64,000 nt of DNA from Eggerthellaceae bacterium (GTDB lineage Bacteria; Actinomycetota; Coriobacteriia; Coriobacteriales; Eggerthellaceae), in NCBI GenBank assembly GCA_910575165.1, contig CAJTDS010000003.1:176183-240182 (forward strand). Reading direction: 5' to 3'. Below the pieces are notes generated by a model that was not told the DNA's origin, searched no databases, and was given only the letters and a program-made list of their open reading frames with translations. The position numbers and the translations under genes are program-made. This document shows positions 1 to 6,729 of the stretch, one piece after another; positions within the stretch are counted from its first letter, which is position 1; every line of letters begins with the position of its first letter.

Positions 1-2174
1 CCTGCGTGGGCGCGGTGCTGCCCGGCGACTTCGCCATCAAGAAGAGCAAGCTGCGCGGCGTTACCAGCTGCGGCATGTGCTGTTCGAAGCGCGAGCTGGG
101 CTTCGGCGCCGACCACAGCGGCATCTGGGTGCTTCCCCAAGATGCGCCGGTGGGCATGGCGATCGCCGAGTACCTGGGCCTAGGCGACACCGTGCTCGAC
201 CTGGAGATAACCCCGAACCGCCCCGATTGCCTGTCCATGGTGGGCATGGCGCGCGAGGTGGGCGCCATGTACCAGGAGGACGCAAAGAACCCGCTTGGGG
301 CCATGGCCGCCAAGCTTGCGGACGTGACGGCTGGTGCGCCTGTGGCCGATACGGTCTCTATCGACATCATGGACGCCGACCGCTGCCCGCGCTACACCGC
401 CCGCATCATCGACAACGTGAAGGTGGGGCCCAGCCCCGAATGGCTGGTCGAGCGCGTGACGGCCGCCGGGTGCCGCTCCATCAACAACGTGGTGGACGTC
501 ACGAACTACATCATGTTCCTGTTCGGCCAGCCCCTGCACGCCTTCGATGCGGACCGTCTGGCCGAGCCCGACGGGTCGGTGCGCATCGTGGTTCGTCCGG
601 CTGCCGACGGCGAGCGCTTCACCACGCTGGACGGCCAGGAGCGCGTGCTTAGCGCCGACACCACCGTTATCGCCACCCCCGAACGCGCCGTGGCCCTGGC
701 CGGCGTCATGGGCGGTCTTGAGACCGAGGTGGAGGACGACACCACCTGCGTGCTGCTGGAGGCTGCCGCCTTCAACCGCTCGCACACCTCGCGCACCAGT
801 CGCAACCTGGGATTGATCAGCGAATCGTCCATGCGTTACGAGCGCGGCGTGGACGACAACCCGGTGGAGGAGATCTCGCAGGCCGCCGCGGCGCTTCTGG
901 CCGAGGTGTCCGGCGGCACCGTGCGCCCGGGCGTGGTGGACGTCTGGGAAAGCCGCACCATGCCGGCCGAGCTGACGTTCCGCATTTCGCGCTTCAACGC
1001 CATGATGGGGGCGAGCATTCCCGCCGAGTTCATCGTAGACATCCTGGGCCGTCTGGGCTGCAAGGTGTCGGCTACTAGCGACCCCGCGGTGCTTTCGGTG
1101 GTAGCCCCGACGTTCCGTCCCGACCTGGAGCGCGAGATCGACCTTTACGAAGAGGTGCTGCGTTTGTGGGGCATGGACCGCATCGAGCCAACGCTGCCCG
1201 GCGGCCGCGGGCGCGTGGGCACCCGTTCTGCGCGCGAGCACGTGGTGGACGTGGTCAACCACACCCTGCGCGCCAGCGGCATGAACGAGACTATGACCTA
1301 CTCCTTCGCCGAGCCGGGCGACATGGACCGTCTGCGCATGACCGGCGAGGAGGCCGGCAGCGCGGTGGAGCTTCTGAACCCGCTGAACTCCGAGCAGTCG
1401 GTGATGCGTCGCAGCATCATCCCCGGCCTGCTGCGCTCCGTGGCCTACAACCAGAGCCGCGGCGTGGCGAATGTGCAGCTCTACGAGGTAGGCACCGTGT
1501 TCTTCGCCCGCGAGGGCAAGAAGAGCCCCAAGGAGCGTACCTACGTGGCCGGCGTGCTGGCCGGCGCTATGGGGCAGGAGGGCTGGAACGCCCGCCCCGA
1601 AGCCTTCGACTTCTTCGACGCCAAGGGCGTTGTGGAAAGCCTTGCCCGCGAGCTGGCGCTGCCGAAGCTGCGCTTCAAGGCGCTTGGCGCCGACGAGGCG
1701 CCGTGGCTGCAGCCGGGCCGCGCCGCCCAGGTGCTCTCCGGCGGCACGGTGCTGGGCTGGGTGGGCGAGCTGCATCCCCTGGCCGTGGCCGCCTTTGAGG
1801 CCCAGGCCTCCGTGGCCGCCTTCGAGCTTACGCTGGACGCCCTGCAGAAGAGCGCCCGTCCTGCTCGCGACTACGTGGAGGTGCCCACCTTCCCGGCCGT
1901 GAACGTGGACGTGGCCTTCGTGGTGGACGAGGGCGTCAGCCACGAGAAGCTGATGCAGTGCATGAGCAGCGCCGGCGGCAAGCTTTTGGAGGATGCGCGT
2001 TTGTTCGACGTCTACCGCGACGATGCGCGCGTGGGGGTCGGCAAGAAGTCCATGGCCTATGCGCTCACCTACCGTGCCGTCGACCGCACTCTGTCCGGCG
2101 ACGAGGTGGAGCGGGCTCACGAGCGCCTGGTCAAGAAGGTGAGCGCCGCCACGGGTGCCGAGGTGCGCGGCTAG
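1..2174 (+). CDS. pheT: Phenylalanine-tRNA ligase beta subunit (5' end outside window)
   Basis: Beta chain of the cytoplasmic phenylalanyl-tRNA synthetase, which pairs with PheS to charge tRNA-Phe. The window opens inside the N-terminal tRNA-binding OB fold: the first residues contain the family signature KKSKLRG followed by SCGMCCS and ELG. Downstream lie the B3/B4 editing region, the B5 domain and a C-terminal FDX-ACB anticodon-binding domain, ending in typical fashion. About 720 codons are present, against roughly 800 in the family, so some 80-90 residues are missing off the left edge. pheS would be expected just upstream. Stop at 2172-2174. The identification is certain; only the true start cannot be seen. 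Confidence 0.97.
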   Translation, partial: CVGAVLPGDFAIKKSKLRGVTSCGMCCSKRELGFGADHSGIWVLPQDAPVGMAIAEYLGLGDTVLDLEITPNRPDCLSMVGMAREVGAMYQEDAKNPLGAMAAKLADVTAGAPVADTVSIDIMDADRCPRYTARIIDNVKVGPSPEWLVERVTAAGCRSINNVVDVTNYIMFLFGQPLHAFDADRLAEPDGSVRIVVRPAADGERFTTLDGQERVLSADTTVIATPERAVALAGVMGGLETEVEDDTTCVLLEAAAFNRSHTSRTSRNLGLISESSMRYERGVDDNPVEEISQAAAALLAEVSGGTVRPGVVDVWESRTMPAELTFRISRFNAMMGASIPAEFIVDILGRLGCKVSATSDPAVLSVVAPTFRPDLEREIDLYEEVLRLWGMDRIEPTLPGGRGRVGTRSAREHVVDVVNHTLRASGMNETMTYSFAEPGDMDRLRMTGEEAGSAVELLNPLNSEQSVMRRSIIPGLLRSVAYNQSRGVANVQLYEVGTVFFAREGKKSPKERTYVAGVLAGAMGQEGWNARPEAFDFFDAKGVVESLARELALPKLRFKALGADEAPWLQPGRAAQVLSGGTVLGWVGELHPLAVAAFEAQASVAAFELTLDALQKSARPARDYVEVPTFPAVNVDVAFVVDEGVSHEKLMQCMSSAGGKLLEDARLFDVYRDDARVGVGKKSMAYALTYRAVDRTLSGDEVERAHERLVKKVSAATGAEVRG

Positions 2175-2265
2175 ACGACGGCGCCGTCTGCGGGCGGCGG
2201 CTGGCGAGATTCGTTCGGGGCGGTGCCGGTGCGCGCCGCCCTTCTTCAGGAAGGAAGCGAAGTCC

Positions 2266-3150
2266 ATGTACGACGGCGAAGGGCGTCCGGGCCGCAACGA
2301 CGAGTGCTGGTGCGGTAGCGGCAAGAAGTACAAGAAGTGCCACCTGGCCGAGGACGACCGGCTGCAGGCGCTCTACGAGGCCGGCTTCGAGGTGCCGGCC
2401 CGCGGGCTGTTGAAGACGGCGGAGGATGTGGAGGGCATCAAGCGCTCGGCCGCCATCAACGTGGGCGTGCTCGACATGGTGGGGCAGCGCATCGGCCCCG
2501 GCGTGACCACCGAGGAGATCGACCGGTGGATCTACGACTACACCATCGAGCACGGGGCCGTTCCCGCCGATTTGGACTACGAGGGCTACCCCAAGAGCGT
2601 ATGCACCTCCATCAACGAGGTGGTCTGCCACGGCATCCCCTCGCCTGACGACGTGCTGAAGGAGGGCGACATCGTCAACGTGGACTGCTCCACCATCTTG
2701 GACGGATACTTCTCCGACAGCTCGCGCATGTTCTGCATCGGCGAGGTGTCGCCCGAGCGCCGGCGCCTGGTGGAGGAGACGAAGCGCGCCATGGAGGCCG
2801 GTCTTGCGGCCGTGAAGCCCTGGGGGCTTCTGGGGGATGTGGGCGCGGCGGTGAACGAGTACGCGAAAGCCCAGGGCTACACCGTGGTGCGCGAGTTCGG
2901 CGGCCATGGCATCGGGCTGGAGTTTCACGAGGATCCGTTCGTAAGCCATGTGTCCGAACCGGGTACGGGCATGGTTCTGGCGCCGGGCATGGTGTTCACC
3001 ATCGAGCCCATGGTCAACGCCGGCGGCTGCGAGATCGATATGTCCGACTCCAACGGCTGGACCGTCCGCACCGCCGACGGCTCCGACACCGCCCAATGGG
3101 AGATTCAGGTCCTGGTAACCGAAGACGGCGCCGAAGTGCTGTCCTGGTAG
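2266..3150 (+). CDS. map: Type I methionine aminopeptidase with N-terminal SEC-C zinc motif
   Basis: Removes the initiator methionine from nascent proteins. The ATG at 2266 is chosen because AGGAAGG lies just upstream and the product then begins with the SEC-C motif (GRNDECWCGSG, then KKCH). The longer open frame starting at 2155 would add a non-conserved arginine-rich stretch. The catalytic creatinase-like domain follows. Metal ligands are visible as the D of VNVD, the D of FSDSS, the H of GGHGIG, the E of FTIEPM and the E of AQWEIQ. SEC-C is a zinc-binding motif shared with SecA and is seen on some actinobacterial and clostridial MetAPs, where it may help ribosome docking (inference). In many bacteria map follows secY-adk; here it follows pheT instead. 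Confidence 0.95.
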   Translation: MYDGEGRPGRNDECWCGSGKKYKKCHLAEDDRLQALYEAGFEVPARGLLKTAEDVEGIKRSAAINVGVLDMVGQRIGPGVTTEEIDRWIYDYTIEHGAVPADLDYEGYPKSVCTSINEVVCHGIPSPDDVLKEGDIVNVDCSTILDGYFSDSSRMFCIGEVSPERRRLVEETKRAMEAGLAAVKPWGLLGDVGAAVNEYAKAQGYTVVREFGGHGIGLEFHEDPFVSHVSEPGTGMVLAPGMVFTIEPMVNAGGCEIDMSDSNGWTVRTADGSDTAQWEIQVLVTEDGAEVLSW

Positions 3151-3195
3151 GAGCGCCGCCGCCGGCGTTGGCCGACGAGACCGCCGCCGCAGGGG

Positions 3196-3471
3196 CTACC
3201 TTACGCCGTCGTGTGCAGGCGCGACTTCCTCGCCGTATTCGTAGACGGCGTCGCTTGGCAGGTCGATTTCGTCGTTCCAGAACACGCAGGTCCGGCTTTG
3301 GTCGAGCTGGACCTGGCCGAAAAGCCCCGGGACGGTTTCAAGCGGGGCGTAGGCGGGGATATCCCGCACATCTTCCGCAACGTCGTAGAGGACGACTCTG
3401 CCGTCGTCGAAGGATACCCTCAGTTTCAGGGGCAAGACCGGATCGATATGCTTGATGCGTCGGATGGCCAT
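3196..3471 (-). CDS. DUF2442 protein, second gene of a small pair
   Basis: A 91-residue protein of the DUF2442 family. It begins MAIRRIKHIDP, continues with LKLRVSFDDGRVVLYD, and carries a central aromatic and acidic core (FGQVQLD, VFWNDEIDLP). The ATG at 3471 is chosen over an upstream in-frame ATG at 3549 because 3471 falls 4 nt after the stop of the upstream partner and starts at the conserved N-terminus. No signal peptide or membrane segment is visible. DUF2442 genes very often follow DUF4160 genes, as here. The function is not established; an antitoxin-like or regulatory partner role is a possibility only. The 3' end faces map, with 45 bp between the two stops. Confidence 0.85.
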   Translation of the reverse strand: MAIRRIKHIDPVLPLKLRVSFDDGRVVLYDVAEDVRDIPAYAPLETVPGLFGQVQLDQSRTCVFWNDEIDLPSDAVYEYGEEVAPAHDGVR

Positions 3472-3475
3472 GCGG

Positions 3476-3730
3476 TTACTCCAGCGGAGGAAGCTTCTCG
3501 ATGGTCTGGGTGTCCCACATCCTCTGAAGCTGGTCGGCGTGCAGCCCAAGCCATTCCGTGACCAAAGCCTGGGCCTTCTGGGGAAGGTCGCCCTCCGTCA
3601 TCTCGAGCGTCCTCAGGTTGAACTCACCTACGTACTCTCCGTAAAGGGCGTGAATATGGCTGGGCTCGTGTTCCTTCGGCTTGAAGAACATCTTAATGAC
3701 TATCCCGTAAAAGTGGCTGATCTCGGGCAC
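3476..3730 (-). CDS. DUF4160 protein, first gene of a small pair
   Basis: An 84-residue protein of the DUF4160 family, recognised by PEISHFYGIVIKMFF and EPSHIHALYGEYVGEF. The conserved SHIHA histidines suggest a small catalytic or binding pocket, but no activity is established. The start is a GTG at 3730 preceded by GAGGGAGG at good spacing; the in-frame ATG at 3811 would add a non-conserved segment reaching upstream of the promoter. The DUF2442 gene begins 4 nt after its stop, so the two are co-transcribed and probably translationally coupled. The compact two-gene layout inside an AT-richer island resembles a toxin-antitoxin or defence-associated pair. That reading comes from layout, not from any motif. 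Confidence 0.85.
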   Translation of the reverse strand: MPEISHFYGIVIKMFFKPKEHEPSHIHALYGEYVGEFNLRTLEMTEGDLPQKAQALVTEWLGLHADQLQRMWDTQTIEKLPPLE

Positions 3731-3757
3731 GACGCCTCCCTCGGTTGCGTTTTGCCC

Positions 3758-3766
3758 AGTATAGCA
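3758..3766 (-). promoter_or_regulatory. Extended -10 box for the DUF4160/DUF2442 pair
   Basis: On the minus strand the sequence reads TGCTATACT, an extended -10 hexamer, about 27 bp upstream of the GTG start at 3730. No clear -35 box is visible at 16-18 bp, as is common for TGn promoters. Confidence 0.6.
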
Positions 3767-3855
3767 TCCAGATGCCACTGTGGTTTCGGAAGGCGCAGCA
3801 CCTGCGGCCACCTGGTGCTGCTTCGAGCGGGCTTTTCTTTCGCGGAAGACTGTTC

Positions 3856-3887
3856 TTGCCGCAGGTGTAAGCGATGTGCGATATACT
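3856..3887 (+). promoter_or_regulatory. Putative promoter upstream of the poly-G lipoprotein locus
   Basis: TATACT at 3882-3887 makes a good -10 box. TTGCCG at 3856-3861 is a possible -35 box, but the spacing is 20 bp, longer than ideal. Transcription would start near 3894, giving a leader of about 90 nt before the ATG at 3985 and placing the run of ten G inside the message. Confidence 0.45.
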
Positions 3888-4001
3888 GTCGTGCTAAAGT
3901 TGCGGTTTGCGAGACGGGCAAGGGGTGACTAGCCTTCGGAACCAGGGGCTTGCCGCACAAGGAAGCATGGGAGGAGTTATGGGTATGAGAAAGATTGTGC
4001 A

Positions 4002-4011
4002 GGGGGGGGGG
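4002..4011 (+). repeat. Homopolymeric run of ten G, candidate phase-variation tract
   Basis: Ten consecutive G residues lie 15 nt after an ATG at 3985 that has a strong GGAGGAG ribosome-binding site at 3969-3976. As sequenced, that reading frame ends at a TAG at 4033-4035 after 16 codons. With eleven G (or eight, or fourteen) the same ATG would read straight into the frame of the lipoprotein annotated from 4101, which is open upstream as far as the tract. With nine or twelve G it would terminate. Such tracts slip during replication and switch surface genes on and off in other bacteria. Whether this one varies is inference. Confidence 0.6.
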
Positions 4012-4100
4012 CTCTCTCTAACGCCTCTCTTCTAGGGTCTTGCGGCTCGGGTGAAACAGAACGCGCCAATATTTCGGCGCTTGGACAACGAGCCAATTTC

Positions 4101-5588
4101 TTGAGACGATTCGTTATAGCGTGTGTCGCAGCTGCGTGCGCCAGTGTGGTGTGCCTTGCATTCGCCGGTTGTAGCGCCGGGTCTGCTGCCTTGGACGGGG
4201 CGCAGGAAGAGGCGCCTGAGGAGCCGATTGCGGTTGCTGATGATTTTGGCTTGGATGCAAGCGTCACCGTAAACGGTTTGACCGTCGACTATCCGTCGGA
4301 GTGGAAAATCCAGCCTGACACGAATATGGGCGATAAGGGCGTCGAGGCAGTCGACATCCTAGCTGGTACATACGGTATCGTCGGCATCATGGCGTCTCCT
4401 GCCCCATCCGAATCGGGGAATTTCGAGAGCGAAACGGAGGCGGCCGCCCAAGAGATTGTCGAAAAATACCGAAGTGACGAAAACTATCAGTTTGTATCTG
4501 CCTTGGAGGAAGCCAATATAGGGGCCGCTCGCAACTGGGGTGCGCGCATTCTCTATCAGGAAAAAAGCCGGGGCTTTTTTAAACTAGTGTTTAGCGATGG
4601 CTGGGTTTGGACCATCGTGGCTTTTGGTGAGGTAGGCAAGAACAGCTACGAATACCAGCAGCTCGAGGCCATCACGAATAGCTTCAGGATCGAGAAAGGC
4701 TCCCCTGTTGGCGCTTCCGTGGAGTACGGGGAAGGAGAAGTCGTCGACTATAAGCTAGTCGATTTCGGCAATGGCGGCGCCTTGAAGATAAAGGAGCCGA
4801 CCATGCCCGAAGGGGAGCGTATTACCGGTTGGGAGGTGGAGGGCGACAGCAAGGCTGCTGTCGAGCGCCGAGACGGCTATATCGTGCTAACTGGTGCGAC
4901 GAAAGACGTGAAGCTTACCCCGGAAATCCAGCATGCGATGCGTGTCACGTTTGAGGACGGGGCGGGGAACGTCCTCGCCGAGGTGCCCGCATTCAGCGCC
5001 TCGGAAATTAAGGCTCCTGACGATCCGGAATGGGAGGGCTACGAGTTTGCCGGCTGGGACACCGACCTTTCGACCATTGTTGAAGATGCAACGGTGAAGG
5101 CGATGTGGAAGAAACTTTGCAAAGTGACGTTCACCGATGGCAACGGCAGCGAAATTCAGAGTTCGTACGTCAAAGAGGGCGAGGCTGCAGAGGCGCCGAA
5201 GAGCCCCAAAATGGATGGCATGGATTTCGTCGGTTGGGACGTGGATTTCTCCAGTGTAACCGAAGATCTCACGGTGAACGCCACATGGAAGGCCAAGCCT
5301 ACGACTAGCCAAAGCAACGCGGTTCGGACAGCTAAAGACTACATCAAGTACATGCCGTTTTCCTATACCGGCCTGATCGGGCAGCTGGAGTACGAAGGCT
5401 ACTCCACGGAAGACGCAACCTACGGGGCCGACAACTGCGGCGCCGATTGGTACGAGCAGGCGGCTAAGAGCGCCCAGGACTACCTTGATTTCATGGGGTT
5501 CTCCCGTAGCGGCCTCATAGACCAGCTCCAATACGAAGGCTACACCTACGACCAAGCCGTCTACGGCGTGGACTCGGTTGGGCTGTAA
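4101..5588 (+). CDS. Ltp-family surface lipoprotein with InlB-like repeats (start uncertain, possibly phase-variable)
   Basis: A secreted lipoprotein of 495 residues from the TTG at 4101. A signal peptide with lipobox LAFAGC puts the lipidated cysteine at residue 24. A PsbP/DcrB-like globular region follows (roughly 45-200), then two Listeria-Bacteroides (InlB-type) repeats ending FAGWD...VKAMW and FVGWD...VNATW. The C-terminal pair of about 45-residue repeats (AKDYIKYMPFSYTGLIGQLEYE; AQDYLDFMGFSRSGLIDQLQYE) matches the Ltp domain, known from the superinfection-exclusion lipoprotein of streptococcal phage TP-J34. No good ribosome-binding site precedes the TTG. A much stronger start (ATG 3985) lies upstream but is out of frame by one base at the poly-G tract. 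The sequence is less GC-rich than its neighbours, suggesting transfer. A cell-surface anti-phage or adhesion role is inferred. Confidence 0.8.
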   Translation: MRRFVIACVAAACASVVCLAFAGCSAGSAALDGAQEEAPEEPIAVADDFGLDASVTVNGLTVDYPSEWKIQPDTNMGDKGVEAVDILAGTYGIVGIMASPAPSESGNFESETEAAAQEIVEKYRSDENYQFVSALEEANIGAARNWGARILYQEKSRGFFKLVFSDGWVWTIVAFGEVGKNSYEYQQLEAITNSFRIEKGSPVGASVEYGEGEVVDYKLVDFGNGGALKIKEPTMPEGERITGWEVEGDSKAAVERRDGYIVLTGATKDVKLTPEIQHAMRVTFEDGAGNVLAEVPAFSASEIKAPDDPEWEGYEFAGWDTDLSTIVEDATVKAMWKKLCKVTFTDGNGSEIQSSYVKEGEAAEAPKSPKMDGMDFVGWDVDFSSVTEDLTVNATWKAKPTTSQSNAVRTAKDYIKYMPFSYTGLIGQLEYEGYSTEDATYGADNCGADWYEQAAKSAQDYLDFMGFSRSGLIDQLQYEGYTYDQAVYGVDSVGL

Positions 5589-5635
5589 AGGTTGCTTCTG
5601 GAATGGGACAGAACGAGTGTGGGGAGGAACGAGGG

Positions 5636-6451
5636 ATGTCGTTGATGGAATGTCCGGGATGCGGGAAAGAGATTTCGGATAAAACGGGTGCGTGTATACA
5701 CTGCGGGGCGGTTATTGAAAGGCTACCGGAATCCAAGAGGTGCCCTGAGTGCGGGGCGATTGCGGAAGAGGGGGCTGCATTATGTGGGAAGTGCGGCTAC
5801 CCTTTCGAGAAAACGACAGACGCGGAATCTGAGAAAAAGGCCGCTGTGGGTCCTCATCGAGAGTCATCTGGAGCGCTTGTTAAGGCTCTGATTGCCGTTA
5901 TCGCTCTCGTAGCGCTTCTCGTTGCTAGTTATCTGGTCTACGAGAACATACAAGCACAAAACAAAGAGAAGCAGATGGCGGAGGCCAGGGCCTCCTACGC
6001 ATCGAAGTATGAGGCTGTCGCTTACAGCATGCTAGAGGGCGCCGTTACCGCGGAAGAATGCGGCAACCTTATCAAAAGCGTTTGGTACAACACCATTTTC
6101 GAGGAAGAGGACGAGGAGACGGACAAATTCACGCAGATAAAAGGAAAGTTCAACGAGGATTTCAATACATCCATCGCTGCTTTGTTCGCCGATGACGATT
6201 TTTCGAAGAAGGTGGCTGCCGTGGAATCGAACAAGGCTGCCGTCGATTCCATGATGAAGGATCTTCGGAATCCTCCCGATGAATGGAAGGAAGCCTACGA
6301 CGAGCTCAAAGAGTACTACGATGCATACGCTGATTTAATCAAAATGGCTGTTAGCCCTAGTGGGTCTTTACAAACATATTCCGAGGACTTTAGCGAAACG
6401 GACTCCGAAGCCGCCAAGTGCTTTGACAAGGTGAAGCAGTTCTTTGGGTAA
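5636..6451 (+). CDS. Double zinc-ribbon, single-pass membrane protein of unknown function
   Basis: A 271-residue protein. The ATG at 5636 is preceded by GGGGAGGA at ideal spacing; an ATG at 5603 lacks this. Two zinc-ribbon modules open the protein (CPGCGK...CIHCG and CPECG...CGKCG, residues about 5-55). A charged linker leads to one strong transmembrane helix (LVKALIAVIALVALLVASYLV) and a helical, acidic C-terminal domain of about 180 residues. Zinc ribbon-TM-extracytoplasmic domain proteins are frequent in Coriobacteriia and Firmicutes but mostly uncharacterised. The gene lies 47 bp after the Ltp lipoprotein in the same direction and shares its lower GC content, so the two probably form one operon and one acquired unit. 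No enzyme motif is visible. Confidence 0.85.
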   Translation: MSLMECPGCGKEISDKTGACIHCGAVIERLPESKRCPECGAIAEEGAALCGKCGYPFEKTTDAESEKKAAVGPHRESSGALVKALIAVIALVALLVASYLVYENIQAQNKEKQMAEARASYASKYEAVAYSMLEGAVTAEECGNLIKSVWYNTIFEEEDEETDKFTQIKGKFNEDFNTSIAALFADDDFSKKVAAVESNKAAVDSMMKDLRNPPDEWKEAYDELKEYYDAYADLIKMAVSPSGSLQTYSEDFSETDSEAAKCFDKVKQFFG

Positions 6452-6476
6452 CCGCTGTCGCGAAATGCCGCTAGAA

Positions 6477-6511
6477 GGAGAAGCGTCCTGTTGCGATCAG
6501 GGCGCTTCTCC
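6477..6511 (+). terminator. Strong stem-loop after the zinc-ribbon gene
   Basis: GGAGAAGCG at 6477-6485 pairs perfectly with CGCTTCTCC at 6503-6511, extended inward by one T-G wobble pair and CCTG/CAGG, around a 7-nt loop. The stem is 14 bp. There is no T-run on either side, so it may stabilise the 3' end or act with Rho rather than as a textbook intrinsic terminator. It lies 26 bp after the stop at 6451. The rest of the gap to uvrB holds only the uvrB promoter. Confidence 0.6.
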
Positions 6512-6638
6512 GGATTCGCTCTACAAGAAAAAACCGAATCGCCTTCTACGTCATCGATAACGTGCAACTTTCTGCGGCTGGAGCGCGTTCGTTGCCCTTC
6601 TTCAACCTCAACGGAGTCGTGGCGGGTTGCATCCGGCG

Positions 6639-6667
6639 TTGCCGCCCGCGGTTGTAGGTGGTACACT
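6639..6667 (+). promoter_or_regulatory. uvrB promoter
   Basis: TTGCCG at 6639-6644 and TACACT at 6662-6667 are separated by exactly 17 bp. The -10 is extended by TGG. No LexA-type box was recognised around it by eye. Confidence 0.6.
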
Positions 6668-6729
6668 TGTTCGCCTGTCCGGCGGGACCTTCGGGGCTCT
6701 CGCCGCAATGCGAACGGAGGGCCGTGCCA

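Noticed and set aside
180..2333. Long open frame antisense to pheT; similar long antisense frames at 6316-8931, 42174-45188 and 48356-51334
   Set aside because: They mirror well-conserved genes on the other strand, are His/Gly/Ala/Arg-rich as expected from GC-biased codons, and show no family motifs.
3795..3821. GCAGCACC/GGTGCTGC hairpin upstream of the poly-G locus as a terminator
   Set aside because: Stem of only 8 bp, large loop, and the T-rich stretch begins 10 nt after the stem.
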